The notes beneath the pieces are model-generated. The model saw only the letters and a list, made by a program, of their open reading frames with translations. It had not been told where the DNA came from and made no database searches. A stretch of DNA of 64,000 nucleotides from Myxococcota bacterium (GTDB taxonomy: Bacteria; Myxococcota_A; UBA9160; UBA6930), in the NCBI GenBank assembly GCA_028277885.1, contig JANQFK010000070.1, positions 62,001 through 126,000 on the forward strand, written 5' to 3'. This document shows, one piece after another, positions 9,488 through 20,200 of the stretch. The translations under genes and the position numbers were made by a program. Position 1 is the first letter of the stretch; every line of letters starts with the position of its first letter.

Positions 9488-9907
9488 TCAGGCGTCCCCG
9501 TCCGGCGGCCCCTTCAGCTCCACCACGTTGCCGTCGGGGTCGCGCACGTACATCGAGGGGCCGTTTCCCTCGGCCCCGTAGCGCCGGCCGACCTCGCCGG
9601 GCTCGATGCAGTGGGCGCTGAGGTGGCCGCGCAGCTCCGCCTCGTCGAAGCGCTCGATGCGCAGCGCGAAGTGATCGACGTTGCGGCCCTCCTCGCCGGG
9701 CGGAGCCCCCCCGGCGCCGCCCAGCGGGCCGGCCACGGGCACCAGGTCGATCAGCGCGCTGCCGGCCCGCAGCTGGACGAGGCCGAGGGCGTCGATGCGC
9801 CGCTCCTCGGTGCAGCCGAGGGCGCCGCAGTAGAACCCCAGGGAGCGCTCGAGGTCGGCGACGCGCAGCACGACGTGGTCGAGGCCCCGGACGCGGATCG
9901 CCGACAC
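9488..9907 (-). CDS. VOC/glyoxalase-fold protein
   Basis: A vicinal-oxygen-chelate superfamily protein of 139 residues with the paired beta-alpha-beta-beta-beta modules. LDHVVLRVADLERSLGFYCG opens module 1, VDHFALRI opens module 2, and RDPDGNVVELKG ends it, giving His, His and Glu as likely metal ligands. These features are typical of dioxygenase- or glyoxalase-like members; the substrate is unknown. Start choice: an ATG at 9934 is in frame, but an uninterrupted GAGGAGGAG lies about 6 bp before the GTG at 9907, and homology starts just after it, so the GTG is preferred. It is the last gene of the minus-strand operon, 38 bp after the STT3-like gene. Confidence 0.8.
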   Translation of the reverse strand: MSAIRVRGLDHVVLRVADLERSLGFYCGALGCTEERRIDALGLVQLRAGSALIDLVPVAGPLGGAGGAPPGEEGRNVDHFALRIERFDEAELRGHLSAHCIEPGEVGRRYGAEGNGPSMYVRDPDGNVVELKGPPDGDA

Positions 9908-9945
9908 GTCTCGCTCCTCCTCCGGGCTCGGCATCCGGGCTCGGG

Positions 9946-12174
9946 TCAGGCTCCGTCGGGTCGCAGGCTGCGTCCGCCGAGCACGTCGTCCTCCGCGACC
10001 TCGACCCGCAGGCTGCGCTCGCCCACCTGCAGACGGTAGGGCCCCTCGGCGCGGGTGGGTAGCGAGTCGCCGGTCGCATAGGGGACGCGCAGGCGCACCC
10101 GCCCGTCCGGGCCCGCGGTGGCGCGCCCGACCCAGCGCACCCGCCGGCCGCTCGGGGAGCGCAGGTCGATCCGCGCGACCGCCAGCTCGCCGGGCGCGGC
10201 GGCGAGCTCGATCACCGCGCCGGGCACGATCTCGAAGAGCTTGTAGGGGATCTCGGCCTGGAGCAGCGCGCCGGTGGCCCCCACCGCGATTCCGCCCCGG
10301 GGCCCCTCGGCGACCAGCCGGAAGCGGCCGAGGTGCGAGCGGCCGCCGCGCGCGCCCCCGTCGCCCGCGTGGAGCCGCCCGCCGACACCGTCGGGCTCCC
10401 GGGTCTCGACGCTCGACGTCACCACGTAGCGCGCGCCCAGGCGGCGCGCCCTCGCGAGGGCCTCGTCCTCGGAGGCGAGGGCGAAGAAGTCGCGTGCGGC
10501 GAGGAAGTTCTCGGGACCGATGTAGGGGCCGAAGTTGTCCGCCGGGGTGGCGCGCTCGGCCACGTAGTGGAGCGCGTTGCCGACCCGCGGCGGCGCCAGG
10601 ATCGCGTACTCGGGGCGCGCGTCGGCGTCGAAGAGGCCCGTGGTGGGCGGCGTCGACCGCCGCACCTCCTTCGCGAAGCGGTGCAGCGAGCCCTCGAAGC
10701 TCACCAGGGTCGGGTCCCGGGGCGGTGCCGCCCCGCGCAGGTGCTGGAGGCCGCGCCGCAGGCCCGGGGCGTGGCTCGCCAGGAACCCGGGCAGCAGCAG
10801 CGCCAGGCCGACCGCGATGGCGATCGCGCGCGGTGCCCACGGACCGGGAAGCCGGCGCCCGAGGAGCGCGCCCGCCCAGGCGGCGGCGAGCGCGAAGCCC
10901 AGCGCGCCCACGGGCGCGAAGTCGTTGCCGTAGCGCACCTGGCCCAGGGCGAGGAACCCCGTCACCGCCGACCAGGCGGCGAGCAGCAGCAGGGGCGCCG
11001 GGGCCGCCCGGGCCGCCCGGCGACGTGCCTCCCACGCGAGCAGCACGGGCACCAGCGGGATCACGTACACCGCCCAGCCGAACATCGACTCGGCGAAGGC
11101 GCGGCTCCCGCCGCCCGCGGTGGAGAGCAGCGCGCGCTGCTCGAAGTTGAAGCCGCCGAAGGAGTCGGCCTGGCCGAGCCACTCGAGGGCCCGGGCGAGC
11201 CCGGCCCGGGGTGCGGGCAGGACCACCAGCAGCGAGCCGAGCAGCGCCGCCAGGCCGGCGGCGCGGGCGAGGCGCGCCCCGGGGCTCGCCGCCGGGCGCC
11301 GCGCCTCGAGGGCGGCGAGCCCCGCGCACAGCACCGCGGTGGCGAGGTACGCGGTGGGGTGCAGCCACGAGAGCTCCACCGCGGAGAAGGGCCCGCCGAG
11401 GGGCGCGCCCGACGCCGCCACCACCGGCGCCACGGCGAGCGCCGTCGCTGCCGCGCTCGCCGCCTGGGCGACCCACAGGTCGCGCCGGCCCTGCCAGGCG
11501 GCGTGCACCAGGATCGCGGCCTCGCCGAGGCCCAGGTGGAGCAGGCTCCCCTGCCAGACCAGCAGCAGCGAGGCGCGCGCCACGGCGAGGCCGACGAACA
11601 CCCGCACCAGCGAGCCGCGGCGGGCGTCGTCGTCGAGGGCCGCCGCGTAGAGGGCGAGCAGCGAGGCTCCGATCAGCGCCACCGCGGCGTGGTGGTCGCA
11701 GTTGCCCACCTCGGCGTAGCGGACCGGCAGCGGCAGCACGGCGTAGATCGCCGCGGCGCCGAGCCCCAGGGCGTCGCCCCGGATGCGCCGGCCCAGGCGC
11801 CAGATCGGCAGCACCGCGAGGGAGCCCAGCACCACGGGCGAGAGCGCTGCCACGCGCTCGAAGACGAAGCGCGAGCCGCCGAGCGCCCAGGCGACGGCCG
11901 CCACCCCGAAGTCGTAGAGGGGCGGGTAGGGGATCCAGGCGCCCTCGGGATGGTTCAGGTAGGGGTCGAAGAACGGCGGGCGCGGAAAGTCGTGCAGGGT
12001 CCAGAGCGCGCGCCGCGCGTGGTACTGGGCGTCGGCGAAGTGGAAGACCACGTCGCCGTCGGCCAGGAACACCCGCTCGAAGCCGATCATGCGGAAGCCG
12101 AAGGCGAGGACGAGCACCGCGGCGAGCCCCAGCAGCACGAGGGGCAGGGCGGTGCGGGAGGGGCGGGGGCCCAC
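9946..12174 (-). CDS. STT3-like integral membrane oligosaccharyl/glycosyltransferase
   Basis: A 742-residue polytopic membrane protein with about 12 hydrophobic segments over residues 10-460, then a soluble C-terminal domain. The first extracytoplasmic loop carries DGDVVFHFADAQYHARR (about 39-55), the Asp-x-Tyr-His arrangement of the STT3/AglB/PglB first loop. The C-terminal domain contains ADNFGPYIGPENFLAARDFF and RARRLGARYVV, also typical of that family. The WWDYG catalytic signature is not recognisable; the matching region reads PEYAILAPPRVG. Known relatives transfer lipid-linked glycans to protein in the periplasm. Its membership of the TPR operon (13 bp after the upstream gene) suggests work on surface or exported proteins. 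The start is a GTG without a clear ribosome site, so it is probably translationally coupled. Confidence 0.7.
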   Translation of the reverse strand: MGPRPSRTALPLVLLGLAAVLVLAFGFRMIGFERVFLADGDVVFHFADAQYHARRALWTLHDFPRPPFFDPYLNHPEGAWIPYPPLYDFGVAAVAWALGGSRFVFERVAALSPVVLGSLAVLPIWRLGRRIRGDALGLGAAAIYAVLPLPVRYAEVGNCDHHAAVALIGASLLALYAAALDDDARRGSLVRVFVGLAVARASLLLVWQGSLLHLGLGEAAILVHAAWQGRRDLWVAQAASAAATALAVAPVVAASGAPLGGPFSAVELSWLHPTAYLATAVLCAGLAALEARRPAASPGARLARAAGLAALLGSLLVVLPAPRAGLARALEWLGQADSFGGFNFEQRALLSTAGGGSRAFAESMFGWAVYVIPLVPVLLAWEARRRAARAAPAPLLLLAAWSAVTGFLALGQVRYGNDFAPVGALGFALAAAWAGALLGRRLPGPWAPRAIAIAVGLALLLPGFLASHAPGLRRGLQHLRGAAPPRDPTLVSFEGSLHRFAKEVRRSTPPTTGLFDADARPEYAILAPPRVGNALHYVAERATPADNFGPYIGPENFLAARDFFALASEDEALARARRLGARYVVTSSVETREPDGVGGRLHAGDGGARGGRSHLGRFRLVAEGPRGGIAVGATGALLQAEIPYKLFEIVPGAVIELAAAPGELAVARIDLRSPSGRRVRWVGRATAGPDGRVRLRVPYATGDSLPTRAEGPYRLQVGERSLRVEVAEDDVLGGRSLRPDGA

Positions 12175-12186
12175 GCGGCGCGGTCG

Positions 12187-14733
12187 CTAGGAGGGGGGTG
12201 CCAGCAGGGCCTCGACGTCGACCTCGGCCTCGGCCTCGGCCTTCGCCTCCGCCTCGGCGAGGAGCGCGGCCTTCAGCTGCCGGCGCGCCTCGCCGGCCTG
12301 GGCGAACTCCGCGTCGATGGCCAGCGCCGAGCGGAATGCCTCGGCGGCCTCGGCCTCCCGGCCCAGCCGCCGCAGCGCGAGCCCCAGGTGGTGCTGGAAC
12401 TCCGCGCGCGGCGTCTCGCGCGCCTCGGCCAGCTCCACGGCGTGGCGGAACTGGTCGGCGGCGGGCTGGTCGAGGCCGCGTTTCAGGAACACGAAGCCCA
12501 GGGTGTCGGCCGCGAAGGGATCCTCGGAGAGCACCTCCTGGGCCTGCTTGGCGAGCTCGAGGGCGCGATCGAGCTCGCGACCCTCCTCGGCCAGCAGGTA
12601 GGCGAGGTCGTTCTGGGTGGCGGCGAGGTCGGGCTCCTTCGCGAGGGCGGCCTCGAAGAGCGCCCGGGCGTCGTCGCGGCTCCCGGCCTGGAGGTGCAGC
12701 CGGCCCAGGATCGTGAGCCCCGTGGCGTCGAGGGAGTCGCGCCCCGCGGCCTCGACGGCGTCGATGGCCTCCTGGATCTCGCCCCCGCGCGCGTACAGGG
12801 CGCCGAGGAGCGCCAGCGCGCCCGGGAGACCGGGCTGCTCGCTCGCGGCCCGCAGCGCCTCGGCGCGCGCCGCCGCCTCGTCGCCGGCGGAGGCCAGCAC
12901 CTGTGCGCGGGCCAGGCGCAGCGAGGGCACCAGTGCGCCACGCCGCGCGGCCAGGGCGTCGAGCCGCGCGAGCGCGTCGGCGTGCTTCGCCTCGGCGAGA
13001 TCGATCCGCACCATCTCGTAGCTCAGCGCCTCGTGGTCGGGCCGTGCGGCGAGCGCCCGCTCGAGGGCGTCGCGCACGCGCCCGGCGTCGCGCCCGGACT
13101 CGCGCCGCGCATGGACGAGGTAGGCCTCCACCGGGGCGTCCTCGCGCTGGAGCAGCACCGCCATCACGCGCCGCGCCCGGGACTCCTGGCCGAGCCGGTA
13201 GTGGGCCTGGGCGGACATGAGCCGCTCCCGGGGCGTGAGCGGTCGCTCCTCCCGGGCCAGCTTGCGCAGGGTGCTGAGGGTGCCGGCGTTGTCGCCGCTC
13301 TGGAGCTGGGCCTGGGCCTTCAGCGAGAGCAGCTCGTCGGCCCCCTCCTGCTGCTGGGCGAGGAAGCGGTCCGCGGCCTGGACCGCGGCCGTGGGGTTGC
13401 CGCGGCCGAGCTCCGCCTGGGCGAGCAGGCGCAGCGCGTCGGTGCCCTCGGTCTCGTTGGCGAGGGTGCGCAGCTGCTCCACCGCGGGCTCGAAGCGCAT
13501 CTCCCGCAGGTCGCGCTGGGCCCGTGCCAGCCGGGTGTGCGGGTGATCGGGGAACTCCGCCTCGAGGTCGGCGAAGGCCGCATCGGCTTCGGCGGGGCGC
13601 CCCACGCTGCGCAGCAGGTCGAGCAGCCCCGCCTGGAGGACCGCCGGGTCCTTCACCTTGCCCCGCGCGTCGCGCAGGTGCTCGATCGCCGCCTCCACGT
13701 TCCCGCCCGCCGCCCGGGCGTTGGCGTAGAGCAGGTGGGCGTTCACGTCCTCGGGAACCCGCTCCAGCATGAGCTCGTAGACGGGCTCCGCGGGCTTGCC
13801 CGCCGCGTCCTGAACGTGGGCGAGCTCGCGCCAGTAGGAGACGTTCTGGGGCCGCACCTCGGTGAGGCGCTCCACCGCCCACAGGCGCAGGGAGGCGTCC
13901 CCGCTCGCCCGGGCCTGGTCGAGGATCGAGCGCAGGGCCTGCTCCTCGGCCCGGGGCTCGGGGCTGCGCGCGGCCTCGTCCGCGGCGCGGCGGAACGCCG
14001 CCGGCGCCTCGTCGGCGTGCTCGGGCCAGGCCGCCAGCACCCGCGCGCGCTGGTAGATCGGGCGCCAGTGGCCGGCGCGCTCGTAGAGCTCCGAGGCGCG
14101 GTTGAAGCTGCGGATCGCACGGTCGAACATGCCGTCGAGGACCAGCTCCCCCAGGGCCTGCTTCTCGCGGATGCGCGCCTGCTCGACGATCCCCAGCTGC
14201 ATGTGCCAGTCGGGGTTGGCGGGGTCGAGCTCGACGGAGGTGAGGGCGGCCTCGAGGGCCTGCTCGGTGTCGCCCCGCACCAGCGCCAGGTCGGCGCGCA
14301 CGGCGTGCACCCGCGGGTCGTCCGGCGCGATCGCCAGGGCCTTGGCGGTCAGCTCCTCGCCGCGATCCGGGTCCGAGAACATCACGATCAGCGCCTCGCC
14401 GAGGAGCGGCTCGGTGCGGGTCGCGTCCAGGCGCTGGGCCTCCCGGTAGAAGAAGGTGGCGTCCTGGAACTCGCTCACGCTCGCCAGCAGCTCGGCGATC
14501 CGCAGGTTCACCTGGGCGCTGTCGGGCCGACGCTGGAGCGCGTTGCGGAACTCGAGCAGGGCCTCCTCGAGCTGGCCCGCCTCGACGTAGGCCTCGGCCC
14601 GCTCGAGGTGCTCGGCGAAGCGGTCCTCGTCGGAGCCGCAGCCGACCGCCCCGACCGCGAAGGCCAGCAGCAGCGCCCGGGCCCCGGCCCGCCAGCGGTT
14701 CGCACACGTCCCCGAGCCCGTCCCCCGGTCCAT
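12187..14733 (-). CDS. TPR-repeat lipoprotein, PrsT-like (third in operon)
   Basis: An 848-residue lipoprotein with a signal peptide ending at GAVGC (Cys32), followed by TPR repeats almost to the end. Recognisable repeats include EEALLEFRNALQRRPDSAQ, and the conserved NDLAYLLAEEGRE block occurs near residue 690, the segment typical of PEP-CTERM-system TPR proteins (PrsT). The last 30 residues are an Ala/Glu-rich low-complexity tail. The start ATG overlaps the preceding gene's TGA by one base (TGATG), with GAGGAGG just upstream, so it is translationally coupled. It is probably an outer-membrane or periplasmic scaffold for envelope-protein or polysaccharide handling; that role is inferred from family and context. 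Confidence 0.78.
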   Translation of the reverse strand: MDRGTGSGTCANRWRAGARALLLAFAVGAVGCGSDEDRFAEHLERAEAYVEAGQLEEALLEFRNALQRRPDSAQVNLRIAELLASVSEFQDATFFYREAQRLDATRTEPLLGEALIVMFSDPDRGEELTAKALAIAPDDPRVHAVRADLALVRGDTEQALEAALTSVELDPANPDWHMQLGIVEQARIREKQALGELVLDGMFDRAIRSFNRASELYERAGHWRPIYQRARVLAAWPEHADEAPAAFRRAADEAARSPEPRAEEQALRSILDQARASGDASLRLWAVERLTEVRPQNVSYWRELAHVQDAAGKPAEPVYELMLERVPEDVNAHLLYANARAAGGNVEAAIEHLRDARGKVKDPAVLQAGLLDLLRSVGRPAEADAAFADLEAEFPDHPHTRLARAQRDLREMRFEPAVEQLRTLANETEGTDALRLLAQAELGRGNPTAAVQAADRFLAQQQEGADELLSLKAQAQLQSGDNAGTLSTLRKLAREERPLTPRERLMSAQAHYRLGQESRARRVMAVLLQREDAPVEAYLVHARRESGRDAGRVRDALERALAARPDHEALSYEMVRIDLAEAKHADALARLDALAARRGALVPSLRLARAQVLASAGDEAAARAEALRAASEQPGLPGALALLGALYARGGEIQEAIDAVEAAGRDSLDATGLTILGRLHLQAGSRDDARALFEAALAKEPDLAATQNDLAYLLAEEGRELDRALELAKQAQEVLSEDPFAADTLGFVFLKRGLDQPAADQFRHAVELAEARETPRAEFQHHLGLALRRLGREAEAAEAFRSALAIDAEFAQAGEARRQLKAALLAEAEAKAEAEAEVDVEALLAPPS

Positions 14734-17201
14734 CAGCCCTCCTCGCCCGCCGCGTCGGCGTCGAGCCGCGCGATGGCCTCCCGCGCGGCGTCGGCGTCGG
14801 CGAAGGGACCGTGCTCGAGCGCCTTCGTGAGCGCCTCGCGCGCGGCCGCGTCGTCGCCCTTGGCGAGCTGTGCGAGGCCGAGGTGATACCAGATCGTGGG
14901 GTTCGCCGGGGCCTGCTCGAGGGCCTTGCGGAACGAGATCGACGCGGCCTCGGGCCGTCCGGACTTGAGCTGCACCCAGGCCAGGGTGTCGAGCACGTCG
15001 GCCGACGGCGACAGCCGCGCCGCGCGGTCGGCGAGGTCGAGGGCGAACTCGAGGTCGCGCCCCTGCTCGGCGAGCAGCCAGGCTAGGTCGTTCGCCGCGA
15101 AGGACTGCCCGGGCTCCTCGGCCACGATCTCGCGCAGCCGCGCCTCGGCGTCGGCGGTGCGGCCCGCGGCCATCAGCAGCTGGGCGGCGCGGTAGGCGGC
15201 CGTGGGCTCGTTCGGGGCGGCGCGGTCGTAGAGCGCGACGGCCTCGTCGACGGAGCCCGCCCGGCCCGCCAGCCAGGCCATCCCGACCAGGGCGGAAGGC
15301 TGGTCCGGCGCGGCGGCGAGGGCGGCCTGCCAGTCCTCGCGCGCGCCGGCCTCGTCGCCGCTGCGCGCGCGGACGCGCCCGCGCAGCGCGAGCACCTCCG
15401 GCGTCTCCCCCTGGGCCTTCACCGCGGCGTCCACCCGGGCGCGGGCCTCGTCCGCGGCCCCGGCGGCGAGCAGGTCCCCGACCAGGACGCGCAACAGGGC
15501 CAGGCCCTCCGCCGAGCGCAGGTCGATGCTGCTCTCCTCGATGGCCTCGCGCGCCGCGGCGGAGCCCTCGGCGCTGCGCAGGATCGCGGCGCGCTCGATG
15601 GCGATCTCGACGCGGTCGGCGCCCAGGGTCTCGGCGTCGACCAGCGCGCGCAGCGCGCGCGGCGTGTAGCCCAGGGACTGGTAGGCGCGCGCCGCCAGGC
15701 GGAACGCCTCGGTGGCGCCGGCGGAGCGGCTCTCGAGGTGACGCTTCGTCATCCCGATCACGTCCTCGTAGCGGCCCTCGTCGAGGTAGAGGCGGGCCAG
15801 CACCAGCGCGGCGTCCGTGGCCGCGGCGTCGGCGCGCGTGGCCTCGCGCAGGTGCTTGGTGGCCTTCTCGCGGTCGCCCGCCGCCATGGCGGCCCGGCCC
15901 GCCAGGTAGCGCGCGTAGGCGTTGTTGGGCCACAGCTTCGTGCCCTCCTCGAAGGCCACGAGGGAGGCCGCCGGGTCGCCGCGCTCGAGCAGGATGCGGC
16001 CGCGGATCAGGTCGCGGTACTCGGGCTTCTGGAGCTGCGCCGCGAAGGCCTCGGCGCGGTCGAGGTCGCCGGCGTCGATGGAGAGGTCCGCCTGGCGGAA
16101 GCGCAGCTGCTCGAGGTCGCTGCCGACGGGCATCAGCGCCTCCATGCGCGCCAGCGCATCCAGGGCCTCGGCGGGCCGGTCGAGCTCGCGGTAGAGGTCC
16201 GAGAGCATCCGCCAGGACTCGGCGCCGGGCTGCTGCTCGGCGGTCTCCCGCAGCAGCTGCTCCGCCTCCTCGACCTTGCCGTCGCGCACGAGGCGGTTGG
16301 CCAGGGTGGCGCGCAACGCCAGCTCCTCCGGTGCCTTCGCGATGGCGTCGCGCAGGAGGGCGTCGGAGCGCTCGGCGTCGCCCTTGCGGTCGAAGAAGTC
16401 CGTGGCGAGCTTCACCGTGAGCGTGTCGGTCGGGTGCTCCTCGAGGCACTCCTCGATCACGGCCTCGGCGCGCCGGACGTCCTCGCGGTCCTCGGCGTAG
16501 AAGGTGGCGAGGGCGAGGCAGCCCCGCGCCGAGTTCTCCGGCGAGTCGAGGGCGCCCACCTGGCGCAGCCGGCGGTAGGCCTCCTCGGCCTCGTCGTTCC
16601 GGTCGAGGTCCGAGAGCGAGGCGGCGCGCAGCAGCACCGCGTCGTAGCTCTCCGGGTCGAGGGCGAGCAGGCGGTCCGCGTCGGCCAGGGCCTCGGCGGC
16701 CCGCGCCGCACCGAGGTGCGCGCGGGCGCGCGTGTGCAGCACGGCGGTCTGGGACGGGTCCTTCTCGAGCACCCGGGTGGCGGCCTCCACCGCGCCGTCG
16801 AAGTTCTCGGTGGCGAGCAGCGCGCTGGCGAGCACCAGGTTCGAGGGCACCACGAAGTCCGGATCCTCGGCCGCCTTCTCGAGGGGCCAGATCGCGAGGC
16901 CCACCTGCCCGGTCTGGAGGTAGGCGACGCCGAGCAGATGCTGCGCGTCGGCGCGGTCCGGGTGCTCGTCGACGAGGCGGCGCAGCGGCTCCACCACCTC
17001 TGCGGCGCGGCCGGCCTGGATCTCGTCGCGCAGCGCCTCGATGCGGGCGTCGAGGTCGCCCCCGCAGGCGGCGAGCAGCAGGAGGCCGGCGGCGAGCAGG
17101 GTCGGGCGCAGCCCCCCGATCCGGAGCAGACCGGGCGCGGCGTTCTGGGAGGTTCGGGTCGCGTGCATGGAAGGCGTCTTTCTCCTGAAAAACCGAGGCA
17201 T
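14733..17201 (-). CDS. TPR-repeat lipoprotein, PrsT-like (second in operon)
   Basis: An 822-residue lipoprotein: a basic n-region (FFRRK), a hydrophobic core, and lipobox LLAAC (Cys46). TPR repeats then occupy the rest, for example HLLGVAYLQTGQVGLAIWPL near the N-terminus and NDLAWLLAEQGRDLE near residue 690. It is a full-length paralogue of the first gene of the operon (shared HTRARA.LA.AR.AEALADA block). The start ATG at 17201 overlaps the upstream TAA (TAATG), arguing for coupling and this start; an alternative ATG at 17168, with AGGAG 13 bp upstream, would give a more ordinary signal peptide. Its role is inferred to match its paralogues: an envelope-associated protein-interaction scaffold. 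Confidence 0.78.
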   Translation of the reverse strand: MPRFFRRKTPSMHATRTSQNAAPGLLRIGGLRPTLLAAGLLLLAACGGDLDARIEALRDEIQAGRAAEVVEPLRRLVDEHPDRADAQHLLGVAYLQTGQVGLAIWPLEKAAEDPDFVVPSNLVLASALLATENFDGAVEAATRVLEKDPSQTAVLHTRARAHLGAARAAEALADADRLLALDPESYDAVLLRAASLSDLDRNDEAEEAYRRLRQVGALDSPENSARGCLALATFYAEDREDVRRAEAVIEECLEEHPTDTLTVKLATDFFDRKGDAERSDALLRDAIAKAPEELALRATLANRLVRDGKVEEAEQLLRETAEQQPGAESWRMLSDLYRELDRPAEALDALARMEALMPVGSDLEQLRFRQADLSIDAGDLDRAEAFAAQLQKPEYRDLIRGRILLERGDPAASLVAFEEGTKLWPNNAYARYLAGRAAMAAGDREKATKHLREATRADAAATDAALVLARLYLDEGRYEDVIGMTKRHLESRSAGATEAFRLAARAYQSLGYTPRALRALVDAETLGADRVEIAIERAAILRSAEGSAAAREAIEESSIDLRSAEGLALLRVLVGDLLAAGAADEARARVDAAVKAQGETPEVLALRGRVRARSGDEAGAREDWQAALAAAPDQPSALVGMAWLAGRAGSVDEAVALYDRAAPNEPTAAYRAAQLLMAAGRTADAEARLREIVAEEPGQSFAANDLAWLLAEQGRDLEFALDLADRAARLSPSADVLDTLAWVQLKSGRPEAASISFRKALEQAPANPTIWYHLGLAQLAKGDDAAAREALTKALEHGPFADADAAREAIARLDADAAGEEG

Positions 17202-20200
17202 TATAGCGGCCCCTCCCGGCCTTCACTGAAGCCGGCCGGGCTCCTCCCGCCCAGGGCGCCGCGCACCCGGGCGCGCAGCGGAGCGAGGGAGGGATCGTCG
17301 GGGAGCGACTCCAGGATGGCGAGGCCCCGGCCCCGGAGCCGGCGCAGCTCGGCGCCCGATCCGGGGCCGGCGAGGGCCAGCAGGGAGCCCAGGGCGGCGG
17401 CGGGCTCCCGCGCCGTCGCGCAGGCCCGCGCCCGGAGCAGCAGGTCCCGGGGCCGGGCGCCGCCGACGAGCAGCCGGTCCACCAGCCCGATGGCCTCCCG
17501 GGCCAGCTCCGGGTCCGTGCCCGCCGCCCGCCACTCGGCGCGCAGCCGCACGGCGGTCCGGGCGAGGGGGTGGTCGCCCGGGATCGCGGCCAGGGCCGGC
17601 TCCTGGGCGAGCAGTGCTGCGGGCCGGCGGCGGCCGAGGGCCCGCCACCCCTCCACCACCGCGCGCTCGGCCCGCGTGAGCGGCGCCGCGACCCAGCGGG
17701 TGGGTTCCGCGCCGGCCGCGAGCTCGACGCGGGCCATCTGGAGCAGCGCCGCGCGGGCCTCGACGTGACGCGGCGACTCGCGAAGCGCCTCCGCGAGGGT
17801 CGCCCGGGCGGCGCCGCGCTGCCCGCGCGACCGGGCCACCAGGGCCTCGGCGACGCGCCGGTCGAGCGGGTCCTCGAAGGCCCGCGCCACGCGCTCGGCC
17901 CGCTCCACGCCGACGCGGCGCACGAGATGGAACCGGTTGCCGAGGGCGTCCGGCCCCGGGCCCTGGGGACGCGCCAGCGGGTCGTGGAGGGCGCAGACCC
18001 GCTCCACGTCGGCTCCCAGGCTGCGGCCGAGGATCTTCGGCGAGCGGTTCTGGAGCTGGTTCCAGTCGTCGAGGTTCGGCGCGGCGCGGCGGGCGAGGGC
18101 GCGGCTTCCCTCGGCGTCGAGCAGCAGCGCGGCGGTCTCGTCCTCGGCCACCTCGATGCCCAGCCAGCGCAGGTCGTCGGGCACGGCCGCCAGCGCGCGG
18201 CGCGTGCTGCGCGCCATGTCGAAGGGCGCGTCCGAGGCGAGGAACAGGACCCCGCCGCCGGGCGGCGGGCGGTAGACGCGCACGTGGGCGAACTCGGCGG
18301 TGAGCGTCGCGAGCAGGGTGCGGAAGAGCGCCTCGTCGACGAAGGAGAGGCCCACCCACTGCACCAGCACGCCGTCGTCGGCGAGCCGGCTCCGGGCGAG
18401 GGCGAAGAACTCGCGCGTATACAGATGGGAGGCGCCCGAGGACCAGGGATGGGAGGGCTGGGAGACGATGGCGTCGAAGCGCATCTCCGAGAGCAGCAGC
18501 GCGTTGCGGGCGTCGTTCAGGTGCACCGAGACGCGGGGGTCCGCGAGGGGGTCGCGCCAGCGGCGGTCGCCCACGGACCGGTTCGCCTCCACCACCTCGG
18601 GCTCGAGCTCCACCACGTGGATGCGCTCGATGCTCGACGGCACCGTCTCCACCGCGACGCCTCCGCCGAGCCCCACCACCAGCATGCTGCGCGCCTCGGG
18701 CCGCGCGAGGACGGGCAGGCCGCCCAGCCAGCGGGCCAGGAGCGAGCGGTTGTGGGGGCGAAAGGGCGCCTCGATGCGGGCCTCGGGAAGGCCGTTGGTG
18801 CGCAGGAACCACTCGCCGTCGTTCTCCAGCAGCAGCACCGTGGCGGCGCGCCCGACGCCGAAGTACTCCACCTCGCCGGCCGCCGGGCTCGGGTTCAGGA
18901 ACGACGTGCGCAGGGTCCGCCACGGGGGCGCGGGCCGCGCCAGCGCCAGCACCACGGCGCCGGCGGCCGCCACGGCGACGAGGCCGCGGCGGCTCGCGCC
19001 GCCGAAGCGTCGCTCCGGCAGGCCCGCCGCCGCCGCCGCGAGGCCGAGGTTCACGGCCACGCAGGCGGCGAGGCTGCCGGCGTAGCCGAGGGTCGGGATC
19101 ACGACGAAGCCCGCCGCCACCGAGCCGACGATCGAGCCGAAGGTGTTCGCCGCGTAGACGCGCGCGCTGGCGGGCCCGGCGTCGGCTCCGCGCCGGGCCA
19201 CGGCGCGCACCGCGAAGGGGAAGGTGGCGCCGATGCAGAGCGCCGCCGGGAACAGGGTGAGGGCGCCGACCACGACGTCCCCGAGCCGCCGCGAGGCGCC
19301 GAGGCGCTGGAGCTCGGCAGTCACCTCGGGGATCCAGGGCACCGCCACGAAGGCGATCCAGGAGAGCGCCGCGATGCCCAGCTGGGCCGCCGCGAAGCCC
19401 GTCGCGCCGCGGCGCGGGCTGGTGGCGAGGCGCGCCGCGAAGGCCGCGCCGAGCGCGATCCCCGCCAGGAAGCTCGCCAGCATGGTGGCGAAGGCGTAGA
19501 CGCTGCCGCCGATCAGGTGGGCGAGCAGGCGCACCCAGAGCACCTCGTAGGTGAAGGAGACCGCGCCCGAGAGGAAGATCATCACCAGGAAGACGGCGCC
19601 GGTCGCGGGCCGGTCCACCGCGCCGGCGCGGGGCGCGGGCTCCGCCGCGGGCATCGGGCCGGCGCTGCGGGCCAGCGCCCAGGCGACGGCGAACACCAGG
19701 GCGTTCACCCCGGCGGCGCTCCAGATGGTGAGGCGCAGGCCGACGGCGGGCAGCAGCACGAAGGCGGCGAGCACCACGCCCGCCACGGCGCCCGCCGTGT
19801 TGGCGGCGTAGAGCGCGCCGATGCGCGAGCCCAGCTCCCGGTCCGCCCGCACCGCGTGGCGCGCGAGCAGCGGCAGCGTCGCGCCCATCATCGCCGTGGG
19901 CACCATCAGGATCACGAACGAGCAGGCCAGGTAGAACAGGGCGGTCGGCGTGGCGCCGGCCTCGGGCAGGGTCTCGAGGCCGCCGAACACGCCCACGTAG
20001 AGCGCGCGCGAGGCGCGGATCGCGAGGGGCACGCCGAGGGCCGCCAGCGCGATGCCCAGCTCGAGCAGCCCGTAGACGAGGACCGGGCGCCGCACGCGAT
20101 GGGCGAGGCGCGCGGCCACGGCGGCGCCGGCGGCGAGGCCCGCCATGTAGGCGGCCAGCACCGTCGCGACGGCGAGGTCCGAGGTGCCGAACACGAAGGC

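Noticed and set aside
9488-14707. Very long minus-strand frame of 1739 codons
   Set aside because: Only its first 139-148 codons before 9488 encode a recognisable (VOC) protein; the rest is Arg/Pro/Gly-rich antisense-like sequence in the wrong frame of the STT3-like and TPR genes, a common artefact of GC-rich DNA.
17200-17205. Perfect TATAAT on the minus strand before the second TPR gene
   Set aside because: It overlaps the TAATG stop/start junction, and no good -35 lies 16-18 bp upstream; translational coupling explains the position better.
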